This document shows, piece by piece, positions 40,767 through 49,864 of a stretch of 64,000 bases of DNA. Every line of letters begins with the position of its first letter. The first letter of the stretch is position 1. The stretch comes from DATFNV01 sp963827935 (GTDB lineage: Bacteria > Planctomycetota > Planctomycetia > Gemmatales > Gemmataceae), in assembly GCA_963827935.1 (NCBI GenBank), contig CAWHCN010000017.1:434001-498000 (forward strand), in the 5' to 3' direction. The translations under genes and the position numbers were made by a program. The notes under the pieces were generated by a model, which saw only the letters and a program-made list of their open reading frames with translations, ran no database searches and was not told the origin of the DNA.

Positions 40767-43700
40767 CTACTTCCCATACTCAATCCACATCGGCGACCCC
40801 CACGCCAGTTGCCCGTCCTCCTGCTGCACGCGGACATAGTAGTAATGGACGCCCGACTGCGGCCGCGGCTCGGTCCAGGTCCCTTCGTACTCCGCCTTGC
40901 CCGGCTTCATCGTCTCCGCCACCTCGCTATCGCGGAGAATGTCGATCCGCGCAATCGGTCCCGTCCCCTGCACCTTCAAGTCGAGGCGCGGGGCCATGTT
41001 CGTCTTGAACTCGTCTCCCATCAGGTGCGGGCCGCTCTGCACGTCCAGGATGATGTCGTCGGTCGCTGCGTAGACATGCCGCTTCCTGATGCCGTCGAGG
41101 ATCCCCTGCCGGTCGTGCTTCTCGGCCAGGACGATGCAATAGGAAATGTGCGTGGACCAGTGGTCGCTCGACGACTCGAAGCCGAGGCGGTAGCTCTTTT
41201 CCTTCAGGGCGTGGTCGAGGAACCCCTTCGGCTCCCAGCCGCCGAGCGAGAACGGCTTCGTGTCTCCCTTGGGATCGTACCCGGAGCGCGGGGCCCCCGG
41301 GTATTCGTAACTCATGCGATCGCCCTGGTAGATTTCGACCAGCGGCTCGACCGTCGGATCGTTGTCGCGCGAGTCAGTACCCATGCCGGTGGCGCTGGTG
41401 TGGCTGGCGCAGATGCCGTTGAACTCCTTCAGATAGCGATAGAGCATCTTCGTATCGTCCGGCTGGACGCCGCCGGTTGGCTTGACGCCGCCGTCCACCA
41501 GGCGCGGCAGGGTGCGGATGCCGCGCTGGGCGAAGACGCAGTTGCGGTGCCCCATCGGATAGCTGACGCTCCGTTCGTAGCTGTACATCGGTGTGAAATG
41601 GTCCGGGGCCGTGTAGGCGTCGGTGAACTTCTGCACCAGCCACCAGGCATACTCGCGGCCCTCGCCGCTATCGTGATCGCCGTTGCCGATCCAGTCCATC
41701 TGGGCGGCGTCGATGGCGTAGCGGAACATGTCCTCCAGCGACCCGTCCGGCCCGCCGTCCCAGGAGATTTCCGTGTGCCGGTGGAACTCGCCGCGCAGGA
41801 GTTGATACTTCTTGCCGTCCGATTCGACCCGGTACTTGCGGATGCGCTCCACCGCCTCGCGCTCCGCCTTCGCTTTGGCGACCAGCTTCTCGTCCTTCTT
41901 GCCCGGCTCATGCGGCACCAGCTTCGGCTCGACCGGGTCGCCCGGCAAATCGAGATAGCTGACATAGATGTGGTTGTTGATGTCCTCCGGCGTGGTGTAA
42001 CGGCCATCGGTGTTGTGGACAATGAGAACGCCGCCGGACTTGTGCGGCAACACGACCGGCCGGCTGTCGAGCAGGCCGTCCGAGTGATGGACCTCGACCG
42101 GCTCGGTCCAGTGGTCGCCGTCGAGGCGGCGGGCGAAGGTCAGCCAGTAGGAGCCGGGGATGGTGGAATAGCGGGTGCCGAACTTCTGCCGATAGGTGAG
42201 CCAGAAGCCGCCCCTTGCCGTCGATGCCGAGTTGCGGCGAGGAGTAGCGCGGCGGGCGCTCGTAGTTGATGGGCGCGCCCCAACCGGATTCGGCTTGCGG
42301 GCGGTCGACGTCGGCAGCTCGGCGACGGGCTGGAAGAGTTTGCCGTCCTGGAGGCAGACGACGCGGACGGAGCGGCTGCTGTACAGCGGCTCGCCCTGGT
42401 TGGCGGCGAGGGCGCCGTAGTCCTTGCCCCACTGCTCGGGACCTTCTTCATAGGCGATCCAGAGGCGGCCCTGGGGATCGTAGGCGAGGGAGGGACGGGC
42501 TTCGAACTGTGAGGAAGTTCGCAGAGGAGAATTCCCGCGAGACGCGCTCAGGCTGTCGAAGGTGTAGGTGAGGATGTCATAATCCCCGTCACGGTAGCAG
42601 TCGTAAGCACTGACCACCTTGCCGGAGGGCCCGGCGAGGCTGTCGCGGGGTGGGACGCGTTTCCCCCGTAGCCGAACGCCACTCCGTTCGTGTCCCGCCA
42701 ATTCCCATCAATGCAGTTGATAATGCTCAGATCTGCCCCACCGCGGCGCGTGTTCCAAAACTGGTAGAATAGGCGAACGTTGCCATCCCCGTCGGTACAC
42801 GCCGCTGGATCCAGGTAGCGGGCGTCCTTCGACAGCAGTTTCTGCTCGGGGCCAGGTTGCGGGTTTGGGTTGGCCACGGCTTCAGGGCTGTACTTCCTGC
42901 TAACCGGGCGACGTAGATCTCGTGTCTTCCTCCCGGTTAGCACTGTAGATCACCCAGACGTCGCCGTTACCTTCGGCCGCAATTGCACACCGCACGATAT
43001 CCTGCTTCGCATCCGTAATCGCAATCGGCTCGCTCCACTTGCCGCCGCGGTTGTTCTTCACCAGCACCTGATCGCCAAACTCCGGCAGTGTACAGCGCCT
43101 GGAAGTCCTTCGGCTGCTCCTTGTACGGCTTCTGGCGGATGCGGCTGGCCTCGTCGCGGACGTGATAGGCGACATAGGCCGACCCACAAGGTGCCATCCG
43201 GGCCGTAGCATGCGGCGGGGAAGTCGTCCTCGGTCTTGGCGACGGCCAGCGGCGTCGCCGTCGAGATCAGGCGCACCACGCCGCTGCCGCCGAGGATCGG
43301 CACGTGCTTGCCGGCCAGCAGATCCTTCACTGCCACGGCCGCCTTGCCCGGCTCCTTGTTCTTCAGCTCGATGGTCAGCTCGGCGTCGTCTTTCAGCTCG
43401 GCCAGGTGCAGCACGATGCCGGCCGGGTCGATCCCCTCGGTTTTGGTGACGGCCGGATTGCGCGGCGGCACGGCGATCGGATGCCGCGACTTCGCCTCCC
43501 AGCCGTCCGGCTCGGTCAGCCTGTCGCCGTCGCGGAAGCGATACCCCTCGCGGTGCACCACCTTGGCCCCGGTGACCGTGGCCTTGCCGTTCCACTCTGT
43601 GGGCACAGTGTCCTTGACGCCCAGCTGGATGAGGATGGCCGTGGGCGGCGTATCCAGGGACGACTTGCCGGCCCATTCGAGCAGCAGCAGCTTGCCGTCG

Positions 43701-43783
43701 GCCTTCGGCTTCTGGGCCGCCAGGAGGGCGACGGCGGCCATGATGCCCAGGGTCACAACCGCAAGGGTGCAACGTCGATTCAT
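40767..43783 (-). CDS. Secreted protein with C-terminal PHP-type metal-dependent phosphoesterase domain (several frameshifts)
   Basis: Start MNRRCTLAVVTLGIMAAVAL at 43783 with a GGAGG site; this is a signal peptide. About 1,000 residues when joined. The middle is beta-rich with repeated blocks (ITDAKQDIVRCAIAAEGNGD, RPSLAYDPQGRLWIAYEEG, SRPVVLPHKSGGVLIVHNTD), perhaps a beta-propeller. The C-terminal part has LLRGEFHRHTEISWDGG (the HxH metal motif), DWIGNGDHDSG and SSDHWSTHISY, matching secreted PHP-like proteins. Shifts lie near 43182, 43093, 42910, 42650, 42315 and 42215. Each junction restores sensible sequence, for example ALYLPEFGDQVLVKNNRGG. The substrate is unknown. Confidence 0.75.
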
Positions 43784-43949
43784 GACGACCTCCGGGGGGC
43801 AGAAGGGGGACTGCGATGGCCTGATTAGGATGCGGCGCGGGCCGGGTGTCAAGCAACAAATGGCGGCAATGGGCCCTGGCGACGCAATGCTGGGCGCGAT
43901 AACCTACAGTGCGAACCAACTAGGAACCGGGAGCGGAGGACCCACGGTC

Positions 43950-44573
43950 ATGGCGACAGCGACAGCCTCACGCCCCCGAACCCGCCGCTTTGGTCCAGAC
44001 TCCGCTGGCACCCTCATGACGCCGCGCGAGTTTGACCGGGCCGACTTCGACGAGGGGTGGCGCTACGAATTGATTCACGGCGTCCTCATCGTGACCCCAT
44101 TCCCACCTGAGGATGTGCGCGACCCCAACGGCGAATTGTCTCACTGGCTTCGCCTCTACCGGGACACACACACCAAGGGCGCGGCACTCGACGGAACGAT
44201 CTATGAACAGACGGTTAACACGCGGACGAACCGACGCCGCGCCGATCGGGTCATCTGGACCGGCCTCGGCCGGCACCCGCGACGGAACGACGTTTCCACC
44301 ATTGTGATCGAGTTCGTCTCAGCGGGGAAGCGCAACCGCCAGCGCGACTATGACGAGAAGCAACAGGAGTACCTGGAAATCGGCGTGAAGGAGTACCGGG
44401 TCATTGATCGCTTCCGCCGCACCTTGATCGTCACGACCCCAGGGGACAAGGGGCCGCGCAAGCGAGTTGTCCGCGCACAGCAGATCTACACCACGCCCCT
44501 CTTGCCCGGTTTCGAGTTGCCCCTCGGCCGGCTCCTGGCGATTGCCGACGAGTGGGGCGACGAACCCGTTTAG
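43950..44573 (+). CDS. Uma2 family endonuclease-like protein
   Basis: A 207-residue PD-(D/E)XK-type protein. The ATG at 43950 has an AGCGGAGGA site upstream. MTPREFDRADFDEGWRYELI is the N-terminal signature; the core has NRRRADRVIW (Asp), VIEFVSAGKRNRQRDYDEKQ (Glu and Lys) and EYLEIGVKEYRVID. Uma2 genes are expanded in planctomycetes and cyanobacteria; the biological role is unclear. Confidence 0.9.
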   Translation: MATATASRPRTRRFGPDSAGTLMTPREFDRADFDEGWRYELIHGVLIVTPFPPEDVRDPNGELSHWLRLYRDTHTKGAALDGTIYEQTVNTRTNRRRADRVIWTGLGRHPRRNDVSTIVIEFVSAGKRNRQRDYDEKQQEYLEIGVKEYRVIDRFRRTLIVTTPGDKGPRKRVVRAQQIYTTPLLPGFELPLGRLLAIADEWGDEPV

Positions 44574-44600
44574 CCGCCGCCCTGCGGGCGGCGGCTAAAC
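44568..44600. repeat. Perfect palindrome ending GTTTAGCCGC/GCGGCTAAAC
   Basis: GTTTAGCCGCCGCCC and its perfect complement flank the loop TGC. It overlaps the stop codon of the Uma2 gene and lies six bases from the stop of the convergent isomerase-like gene, a bidirectional terminator position. Confidence 0.92.
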
Positions 44601-44605
44601 CGGGA

Positions 44606-45502
44606 TCAGCCCATCAATTTCCTCAGCGCCTCGATGGCAGCCGGCACTCCGGTTTTCGGCTCCTCGGCGGCCTCGTACTCCAGGGCGATGTAGCCGCGGA
44701 AGTCGGCCTCGCGCAGGATGCCGGTCAGGCGCTTCAGGTCGGCCGGCTCCGCCTTCATGCCCTTCCGCGTGACCTCCGTCTTGATCTGGCACACCACCGC
44801 GTAGGGGGCCAGCTTGGTCAGGTCGGCGTAGGGGTCGGCGCTGCGGAAGTTGCCGGTGTCGAAGTTGACGCCGAACCAGTCGTGCTTCACCGCCTGCACC
44901 ACGGCCAGCATCTGGTCGATGGTGCCGACGATGCCGCCGTGGTTCTCCAGGGCCAGGTAGATGCCGTACTTGCCGGCGTAGTCGCAGCACTCCTGGATGG
45001 CCTCGACGCAGCGGCCGCGGGCCTTCTCCTCGGTGTCCTCCTTCTGGAGGTTGCCGGCGAAGATGCGGATCGTCTTGCCGCCCAGCCGCGAGGTGTGCTC
45101 GACCCATTTCTTGGTCAGGTCGATCTGGGCCTTGTGCTTGTCGGGATCGGTGAAGGTGAAGGTGTTGCCGATGGCGGTGCCGCTGATGTCCAGCCCCTGG
45201 CGCGTGGCGCGTCCCTTGAGGTGGGCCAGGTACTCGGGCGTCGTCTCCGGGAAGTAGTACTGCGTCAGCTCGACGGCGTCGGTGCCCATCTGGGCGGCGA
45301 GGTCGATGAATTCGTCGTAGGTCATTTCCTTCTTTTTGAGGTCGAGATACTTGCGATAGCTGTAGCCGGCGATGCTCAGGCGCAGGTGGCTCTTGCCGAT
45401 GCGCTTGATCGGCTCGATGGCCGGGGCGGTGCCGGCCAGCGCGCTGGCGGCGCCGGCGGCCAGGGCGGTGTGCAGAAACTGACGGCGGGTGGCAGGGTGC
45501 AT
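44606..45502 (-). CDS. Tat-exported sugar phosphate isomerase/epimerase-like protein
   Basis: A 298-residue AP-endonuclease-2-type TIM barrel. The N-terminus TRRQFLHTALAAGAASALAG is a twin-arginine-type signal. Barrel motifs include EFIDLAAQMGTDAVELTQYY, GIYLALENHGGIVGT (metal Glu), WFGVNFDTGNFRSADP, CQIKTEV and GYIALEYEA (metal Glu). Such exported proteins are abundant in planctomycetes and are thought to act on sugars outside the cytoplasm; the substrate is not known. Confidence 0.9.
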   Translation of the reverse strand: MHPATRRQFLHTALAAGAASALAGTAPAIEPIKRIGKSHLRLSIAGYSYRKYLDLKKKEMTYDEFIDLAAQMGTDAVELTQYYFPETTPEYLAHLKGRATRQGLDISGTAIGNTFTFTDPDKHKAQIDLTKKWVEHTSRLGGKTIRIFAGNLQKEDTEEKARGRCVEAIQECCDYAGKYGIYLALENHGGIVGTIDQMLAVVQAVKHDWFGVNFDTGNFRSADPYADLTKLAPYAVVCQIKTEVTRKGMKAEPADLKRLTGILREADFRGYIALEYEAAEEPKTGVPAAIEALRKLMG

Positions 45503-45563
45503 GCGCGGGGCTCCAGGGAGGGTAGTCGGCGATGGGGAGAGTATAGGCGGGAGGCCCAGAATT

Positions 45564-45589
45564 GTTTAGCCGCCGCCCGCAGGGCGGCG
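45564..45589. repeat. Palindrome of the GTTTAGCCGC type, one arm shortened
   Basis: GTTTAGCCGCCGCCC-GCA-GGGCGGCG lies at the end of the PDZ protein gene (stop 45595). The right arm lacks the final GCTAAAC. Confidence 0.85.
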
Positions 45590-45594
45590 TGGTT

Positions 45595-46263
45595 TCAGCG
45601 TTCGGCCGGTGGCCGCTCGCGCAGGCGACGCAGCGCCACCTTTACCAGCTTCTGCACCGGCTCGGGCAGCTTCGTGATCTGGTCGTCGATCTCGTCGGGT
45701 GTACCGCTGCACGGCAGGCTGCGGGTCCGGCCGGCGCCGGCGTCGTAGTACTCGATGGTCAGCTTCATGGCGTTGCCGCCCAGCGGCGTGGCCGCGATGT
45801 TGACGGCGTCCGGATTGGCGGCCTTCGCCGTGCCGCGCGGCTGGTCCTCGCTGGCCCCCTTGCCGGCGATCCGCAGGATCGGACCCAGCGCCAGAGCAAC
45901 CTCGGCCGTCGCTTTCTTGCCGCCGCGCAGGTACGTCAGGCGCACCTTGCGCTCCGGCTTGTCGTCGCGGATGAGGCGGGCGAACTGCTCGCAGTCGCGG
46001 ACCTTTTCGTTGTCGTACTGCAAAAGGATGTCGTTGCGACGCAACCCGGCCTTAGCGGCAGGCGATTCGGGCAGGACGTGGCTGACCACGATCCCCTGCT
46101 CGCGCGGCAAGTCCGGCACCTGGTCGTAGACGATGTCCGGCACGGGGGCAAAGAGGATGCCCAGGTAGGTCCCCTTCTCCTCGGCCGGCGGCTGCGCGGT
46201 GGCTTGTGAGAGTCCCAAACTGAGCAGAAAGGCCAGGGATAGGGGAGCCTGTTTCATTTGCAT
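45595..46263 (-). CDS. Secreted PDZ-domain protein
   Basis: A 222-residue protein with an N-terminal signal peptide (APLSLAFLLSLGLSQATA, cut near AQPP). Residues about 30-125 form a PDZ domain: YLGILFAPVPD, GIVVSHVLPESPAAKAGLRR, NDILLQYDNEKVRDCEQFAR. No protease domain is attached. It is the third gene of an operon with a sigma factor and a putative anti-sigma protein, so it may sense or relay an envelope signal to them. Confidence 0.85.
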   Translation of the reverse strand: MQMKQAPLSLAFLLSLGLSQATAQPPAEEKGTYLGILFAPVPDIVYDQVPDLPREQGIVVSHVLPESPAAKAGLRRNDILLQYDNEKVRDCEQFARLIRDDKPERKVRLTYLRGGKKATAEVALALGPILRIAGKGASEDQPRGTAKAANPDAVNIAATPLGGNAMKLTIEYYDAGAGRTRSLPCSGTPDEIDDQITKLPEPVQKLVKVALRRLRERPPAER

Positions 46264-46272
46264 CCCGTAGAT

Positions 46273-46344
46273 GGCGAGCGGGGGGCGTCAGCCCCCCGGT
46301 TATGACAACGTCCATCACCGGGGGGCTAACGCCCCCCGCTCGCC
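46273..46344. repeat. 28-bp palindrome between PDZ and putative anti-sigma genes
   Basis: The arms 46273-46300 (GGCGAGCGGGGGGCGTCAGC onward) and 46317-46344 pair with one mismatch. It belongs to the same GGCGAGCGG family as the element at 47790-47857. Confidence 0.92.
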
Positions 46345-46350
46345 GGCACT

Positions 46351-46794
46351 TCACTTGCGCGGATAAAAAACCTCAATGTGGATCGTGGTCGGCTTGTTGC
46401 CGTCCACCTCGAGCCAGTCTCGGAACTCCACGCCGTCATCGGCCGGAGGCTCGGGAGTCATGTCGCGCTGGTTGTTCCTGGGAGTGGCTTCGTCGAGGGT
46501 TGAATTCTCCGTCACCGTCGGCGGGGCCAGGGCGGCGGACATAAGGGCGTAGCCGGCGATCAGCAGCGCCACCGATGCGGCCAGCGCAAAGCGCGGGCTG
46601 CGAAACCAGGACCGCGGCGGCACGGCCAACGCGGCGGGGGCGGGGCGGACCGTCAGGACGCGGGCGGGCAGTTGCAGCGCGGGCCACGGCCGGGGCAGCT
46701 GCGACCGGAAGAAGGCGAACAGCGCCTCGTCCAGGTCGTCCACCCCGTGGCCGACGCCGTTGCAATCACTCGGTGGCTGTGCGACAAAGTTCAT
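46351..46794 (-). CDS. Single-span membrane protein, putative anti-sigma factor
   Basis: A 147-residue protein with a cytoplasmic N-terminal part (DDLDEALFAFFRSQLPRPWP), one membrane helix (FALAASVALLIAGYALMSAA, about residues 69-88) and a short outer tail (FRDWLEVDGNKPTTIHIEVF). It is encoded 30 bases after an ECF sigma factor gene on the same strand. This position and topology are typical of anti-sigma factors, but the zinc-binding HxxxCxxC motif is absent. Confidence 0.6.
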   Translation of the reverse strand: MNFVAQPPSDCNGVGHGVDDLDEALFAFFRSQLPRPWPALQLPARVLTVRPAPAALAVPPRSWFRSPRFALAASVALLIAGYALMSAALAPPTVTENSTLDEATPRNNQRDMTPEPPADDGVEFRDWLEVDGNKPTTIHIEVFYPRK

Positions 46795-46824
46795 GGTGTA
46801 ATCACTTCCCCGGGTGCGGGGACC

Positions 46825-47388
46825 TCAGGGCACTTGCCCCACCCCTTGAGCCTTGAGTCGTTCCGCCAGCCGTTGCCGGGCCCGACTCAGGCGCATGTGA
46901 ACCGCCGTGGCGTTGATCGCCAACAGATCGGCGATGTCATTGGTATCATAGTCGAGCGCGTACCGCAGGGTGAGGATTTCACGGTCCGCCTCGGGCAACT
47001 GTTCCAGCTCGTCGCGAATCTGGGCAAAGGTTTCTGCGCGCTCCAGGCTTTCGATGGGCAGCGGGGCCTCGGCCCGCACGTCGTTCATGGCCTGCGGGGG
47101 ACTGGTGCCGTTACGGCGGAAGGCGCTTTTGGCGTGGTCTTCCGCCAGGTTGCGAGCCACGCGCAGCAACCAGGCCCGCGGATTGGCGATTTCTTCTCCG
47201 GCCTCCCATTGCTTCCACAGGCGCAGGAAGCTTTCCTGCGTGATATCCATCGCGGTGTCGGCGTTCATCCAGCGGGCGTAGGCGAGCGCCCAGACCTCGC
47301 GGCTGTAACGCTGGTACAGGGCCTCGAAGTCCGCGTGCTGGGTTCCGACCGGTCGCGGGCCTGGGTTCATGGTGCGTTTGTACATCAC
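46825..47388 (-). CDS. ECF-type RNA polymerase sigma factor
   Basis: A 187-residue sigma-70 family protein. Region 2 is FEALYQRYSREVWALAYARW, with DITQESFLRLWKQW contacting the -10 element; region 4 is LEQLPEADREILTLRYALDY and NATAVHMRLSRARQRLAERL, the -35-binding helix-turn-helix. A second start at 47370 (MNPGPRPVGT) is possible. It is the first gene of an operon with a membrane protein and a PDZ protein, suggesting regulation by an envelope signal. Confidence 0.92.
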   Translation of the reverse strand: MMYKRTMNPGPRPVGTQHADFEALYQRYSREVWALAYARWMNADTAMDITQESFLRLWKQWEAGEEIANPRAWLLRVARNLAEDHAKSAFRRNGTSPPQAMNDVRAEAPLPIESLERAETFAQIRDELEQLPEADREILTLRYALDYDTNDIADLLAINATAVHMRLSRARQRLAERLKAQGVGQVP

Positions 47389-47789
47389 CCGCGAGGCCGA
47401 CAGATGCGGCGACCAAGCGGGTGCTCCATAACAAGACGATCCGGCCGGGTCCAGCTAACACCCCGCCAGCCCGGCTCAGGATCGGACGAACGAAGGGGTT
47501 CAGGCCAACGAAAGTGCCCAGCTTTGCTATTTGGTCGCCGCCCGGGGCACAGCCGCAGGACCGCCCGGTTCTTTACCGCCAAATGCCGGTTGGCGGTAAA
47601 GGATGGCGGTATAGCAACCCGAAGGGCCACAAGGACTTATTTCTTTACCGCCATACCGCCAAGCCTGGTGCGCGCACACGGTTGCGTAATGGACAGGTTA
47701 ACCTGGGCGGCTCGACGCCGACTATCCCACCTTCTGCATTCTACCATGACCGGCCACCGGGGTGGGAGATGGGTTTATCACACTGCCGA
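47389..47789. other. Non-coding spacer with GGCGGTA repeats
   Basis: About 400 bases without a convincing gene. A hairpin CTTTACCGCCAA-atgccgg-TTGGCGGTAAAG lies at about 47571-47601, followed by GGATGGCGGTATAG and, at about 47643, CTTTACCGCCATACCGCC. These four related motifs could be an operator array for the divergent sigma-factor operon or a dispersed repeat. Confidence 0.5.
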
Positions 47790-47857
47790 GGCGAGCGGCG
47801 CGGCGTCAGCCCGCCGGTGTTCGTGAACACCGGCGGGCTGACGCCGCGCCGCTCGCC
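47790..47857. repeat. Perfect 34-bp palindrome after the EF-hand gene
   Basis: GGCGAGCGGCGCGGCGTCAG at the outer end continues to GGTGTTC; the complementary arm follows immediately with no loop, so the 68 bases form one nearly uninterrupted palindrome. It lies six bases after the end of the EF-hand protein gene. Confidence 0.93.
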
Positions 47858-47863
47858 GCCCGT

Positions 47864-49864
47864 TCATTTCTTCTTCCGCAGCAACGCCTCGTACCGCTCC
47901 GCCTCCTCGACACTAATCAGCCCGTCGCTGTCGGTGTCGATCTTGCGGAAATCCTCGTCGCTGCCCAGCCATTCGCGTGGCGAGAGGTCGCCGTCGCCGT
48001 TGCGGTCCATCTTGCGGAACCAGCCGGGGCCGCGCGTTGGTCGCGGTGCCGGCATCGGCGCCCGATACCCGGCGCTGGCAGTGAAGCCCTGGTACGGATA
48101 GGAAAGGCCATTCTGGCGGACGCTGAACTGGAACTGGCGCGGAATCTCGGTGCGGGCGATGCAGCCGTCGCCATCGCGGTCCAGGTGGGCCAGGCGTGAC
48201 CAGGCCAGGCGCATCTCGCGCAAGCCCAGCCGGCCGTCGCGCGGGGCGACATCGAGCAACTCGAACAGGCCGCGGCCCAGGTCGTGGACCGTCATCGTCA
48301 CCACGCAGGCCGCCCCGTCCGCCTGCAGGTCCAAAAAGTCGCTCAGCTCCTTCTCGGTCAGCTTGTTGTCGCCGTTGCGGTCGGCCAGGGGGAAGAAGCT
48401 CACGAAGAAGGGGTACTGGCTTTGCTCCAGCCCCTTGCGTTCGAGGAAGCCCTTCTTGCCGGTGTCAGCCGCCTTGAACTGTTGTAGGTAGTACTGCTTG
48501 ATGCCGGCGTTGTTGGCGAACTGCGATTCCGCCGGCTCGAGATCGATGGCGGCATCAATGAGGCCGAGCTTGAGCCCGCCGTTTTTCTCGGTGGTGACAG
48601 CCCCCGCCAGCGCTCGCGGCCGCTGATCGGGACTGAACAGGGTCACCGGCTGTCGGGTCCCGCCGCCGGGCCCATACTGGCTGGCCTGGACCAGCAGCTT
48701 CAGGAAGCCGCCCGGCGCTTTGCCCTTGGGCACCTGACCGAGACGATACATCAGCTCCAGGTCCGGCGTTCGGTTGACGAAGCCGGCCAGTTCGGCCAGG
48801 TCGAGCTGCCCATCCTTGTTCTTGTCCAGGGCGGCGAAATCGGCGGCATCCAGGCCGATCTCCTTCGCGCTGAGCTTGCCGTTCTTGTCCTTGTCGTACT
48901 GCGTGAGCAGACGGCGGGCGATCCGGTCGGCCGGTCCCCCGGCATCGACACGGAGGAACGGGGCGCCGTCCGCCAGGGTCGCCGGGGCGCCGCCGCCAAA
49001 ATCGACTGGCGTGGCAAACACGAGGTCGCCATTGCCAAACAGATTCGGAACCAGCTCGCCGACCGAGATCATTTCATCGTCGTCGGTGTCGAGGCGGTGC
49101 AGGCGTTCGGGCATCGCCGCCAGCTCGGCCTTCGACAGCTTGCCGTCCTTGTTCACGTCCAAGTGCTTGAACAGGGCCTCGGTGAGGGCCTCGGAATCGC
49201 CCTTGTTGGGCCCCATCGAAATCTGGAGCGTCTGGATGCCGGCCTTCTTGTAGTAGGCCTTCAACTCGGCCAGCGTCACCTTGCCGTCCTTGTCGGTGTC
49301 GAGTTCGGCCATCTTCGCGGTCACGTTGGGCTGGTTGCCCCGGGCGAAGAAGAACTGCTCCTCGTAGAAGGACGAGCTGCGCAGGTGGCGCAGGAGTTGT
49401 TGGGCCGTCAGCGTCCGCTCCGCCTCTTCCTTGGAGAGGACGCCGTTGCCGTCGCGGTCGAGGTACTTGAACAGTTTCTCCTGAAAGCTCTCCCACATGG
49501 CGGTGAACGACTTGCCGTCGATCTGCACGTGCAAGCGCAGCAGCACGGGGCGGGAGTCGCTGAGGAAGATCAGATCGACAGAGTCGCCGGTCCCCTGTCC
49601 CTTGCCCCCGATCGCGGGTCCCTGGTCCCCGACCCGGGGTGGGGGGACCTGGGCCGTAGCCTGGAACGCAATGACGACAAAGGCCGCCAGGACGGCGAGG
49701 AAGACGGACCAGGGAGCGGTGCCCCCCTCGCCCCGGTACTCCGGGGAGAGGGGTTGGGGGTGAGGGGTTCTGATTTCCCCAGGCAAAACCCCCTCGCCCC
49801 CAACCCCTCTCCCCGGAGTACCGGGGCGAGGGGAGCTTCCCCGAGAGGCTTTACGGACTTTCAT
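47864..49864 (-). CDS. Secreted multi-EF-hand protein with a palindromic insert in its signal peptide
   Basis: A 666-residue calcium-binding-type protein with at least seven EF-hand loops, among them DRDGNGVLSKEE, DTDKDGKVTLAE, DVNKDGKLSKAE, DKNKDGQLDLAE, DRNGDNKLTEKE, DRNGDGDLSPRE and DTDSDGLISVEE. Start MKVRKA at 49864 overlaps the stop of the DUF1501 gene as ATGA. The hydrophobic signal segment PWSVFLAVLAAFVVIAFQAT comes only after about 45 residues encoded by a palindrome (49725-49833), which splits the n-region from the h-region. Without it, the protein would begin with an ordinary signal peptide. It forms an operon with DUF1501 and DUF1549/1553 genes. Confidence 0.88.
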   Translation of the reverse strand: MKVRKASRGSSPRPGTPGRGVGGEGVLPGEIRTPHPQPLSPEYRGEGGTAPWSVFLAVLAAFVVIAFQATAQVPPPRVGDQGPAIGGKGQGTGDSVDLIFLSDSRPVLLRLHVQIDGKSFTAMWESFQEKLFKYLDRDGNGVLSKEEAERTLTAQQLLRHLRSSSFYEEQFFFARGNQPNVTAKMAELDTDKDGKVTLAELKAYYKKAGIQTLQISMGPNKGDSEALTEALFKHLDVNKDGKLSKAELAAMPERLHRLDTDDDEMISVGELVPNLFGNGDLVFATPVDFGGGAPATLADGAPFLRVDAGGPADRIARRLLTQYDKDKNGKLSAKEIGLDAADFAALDKNKDGQLDLAELAGFVNRTPDLELMYRLGQVPKGKAPGGFLKLLVQASQYGPGGGTRQPVTLFSPDQRPRALAGAVTTEKNGGLKLGLIDAAIDLEPAESQFANNAGIKQYYLQQFKAADTGKKGFLERKGLEQSQYPFFVSFFPLADRNGDNKLTEKELSDFLDLQADGAACVVTMTVHDLGRGLFELLDVAPRDGRLGLREMRLAWSRLAHLDRDGDGCIARTEIPRQFQFSVRQNGLSYPYQGFTASAGYRAPMPAPRPTRGPGWFRKMDRNGDGDLSPREWLGSDEDFRKIDTDSDGLISVEEAERYEALLRKKK
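49725..49833. repeat. Large palindrome inside the signal peptide of the EF-hand protein
   Basis: The arms CCCCTCGCCCCGGTACTCCG (left, to about 49769) and the complement ending GGAGTACCGGGGCGAGGGG (right, from about 49790) contain an inner GAGGGGTTGGGGGTGAGGGG segment. Read in frame on the minus strand, it gives the Pro/Gly/Arg-rich residues GSSPRPGTPGRGVGGEG and PHPQPLSPEYRGEGG. Confidence 0.9.
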
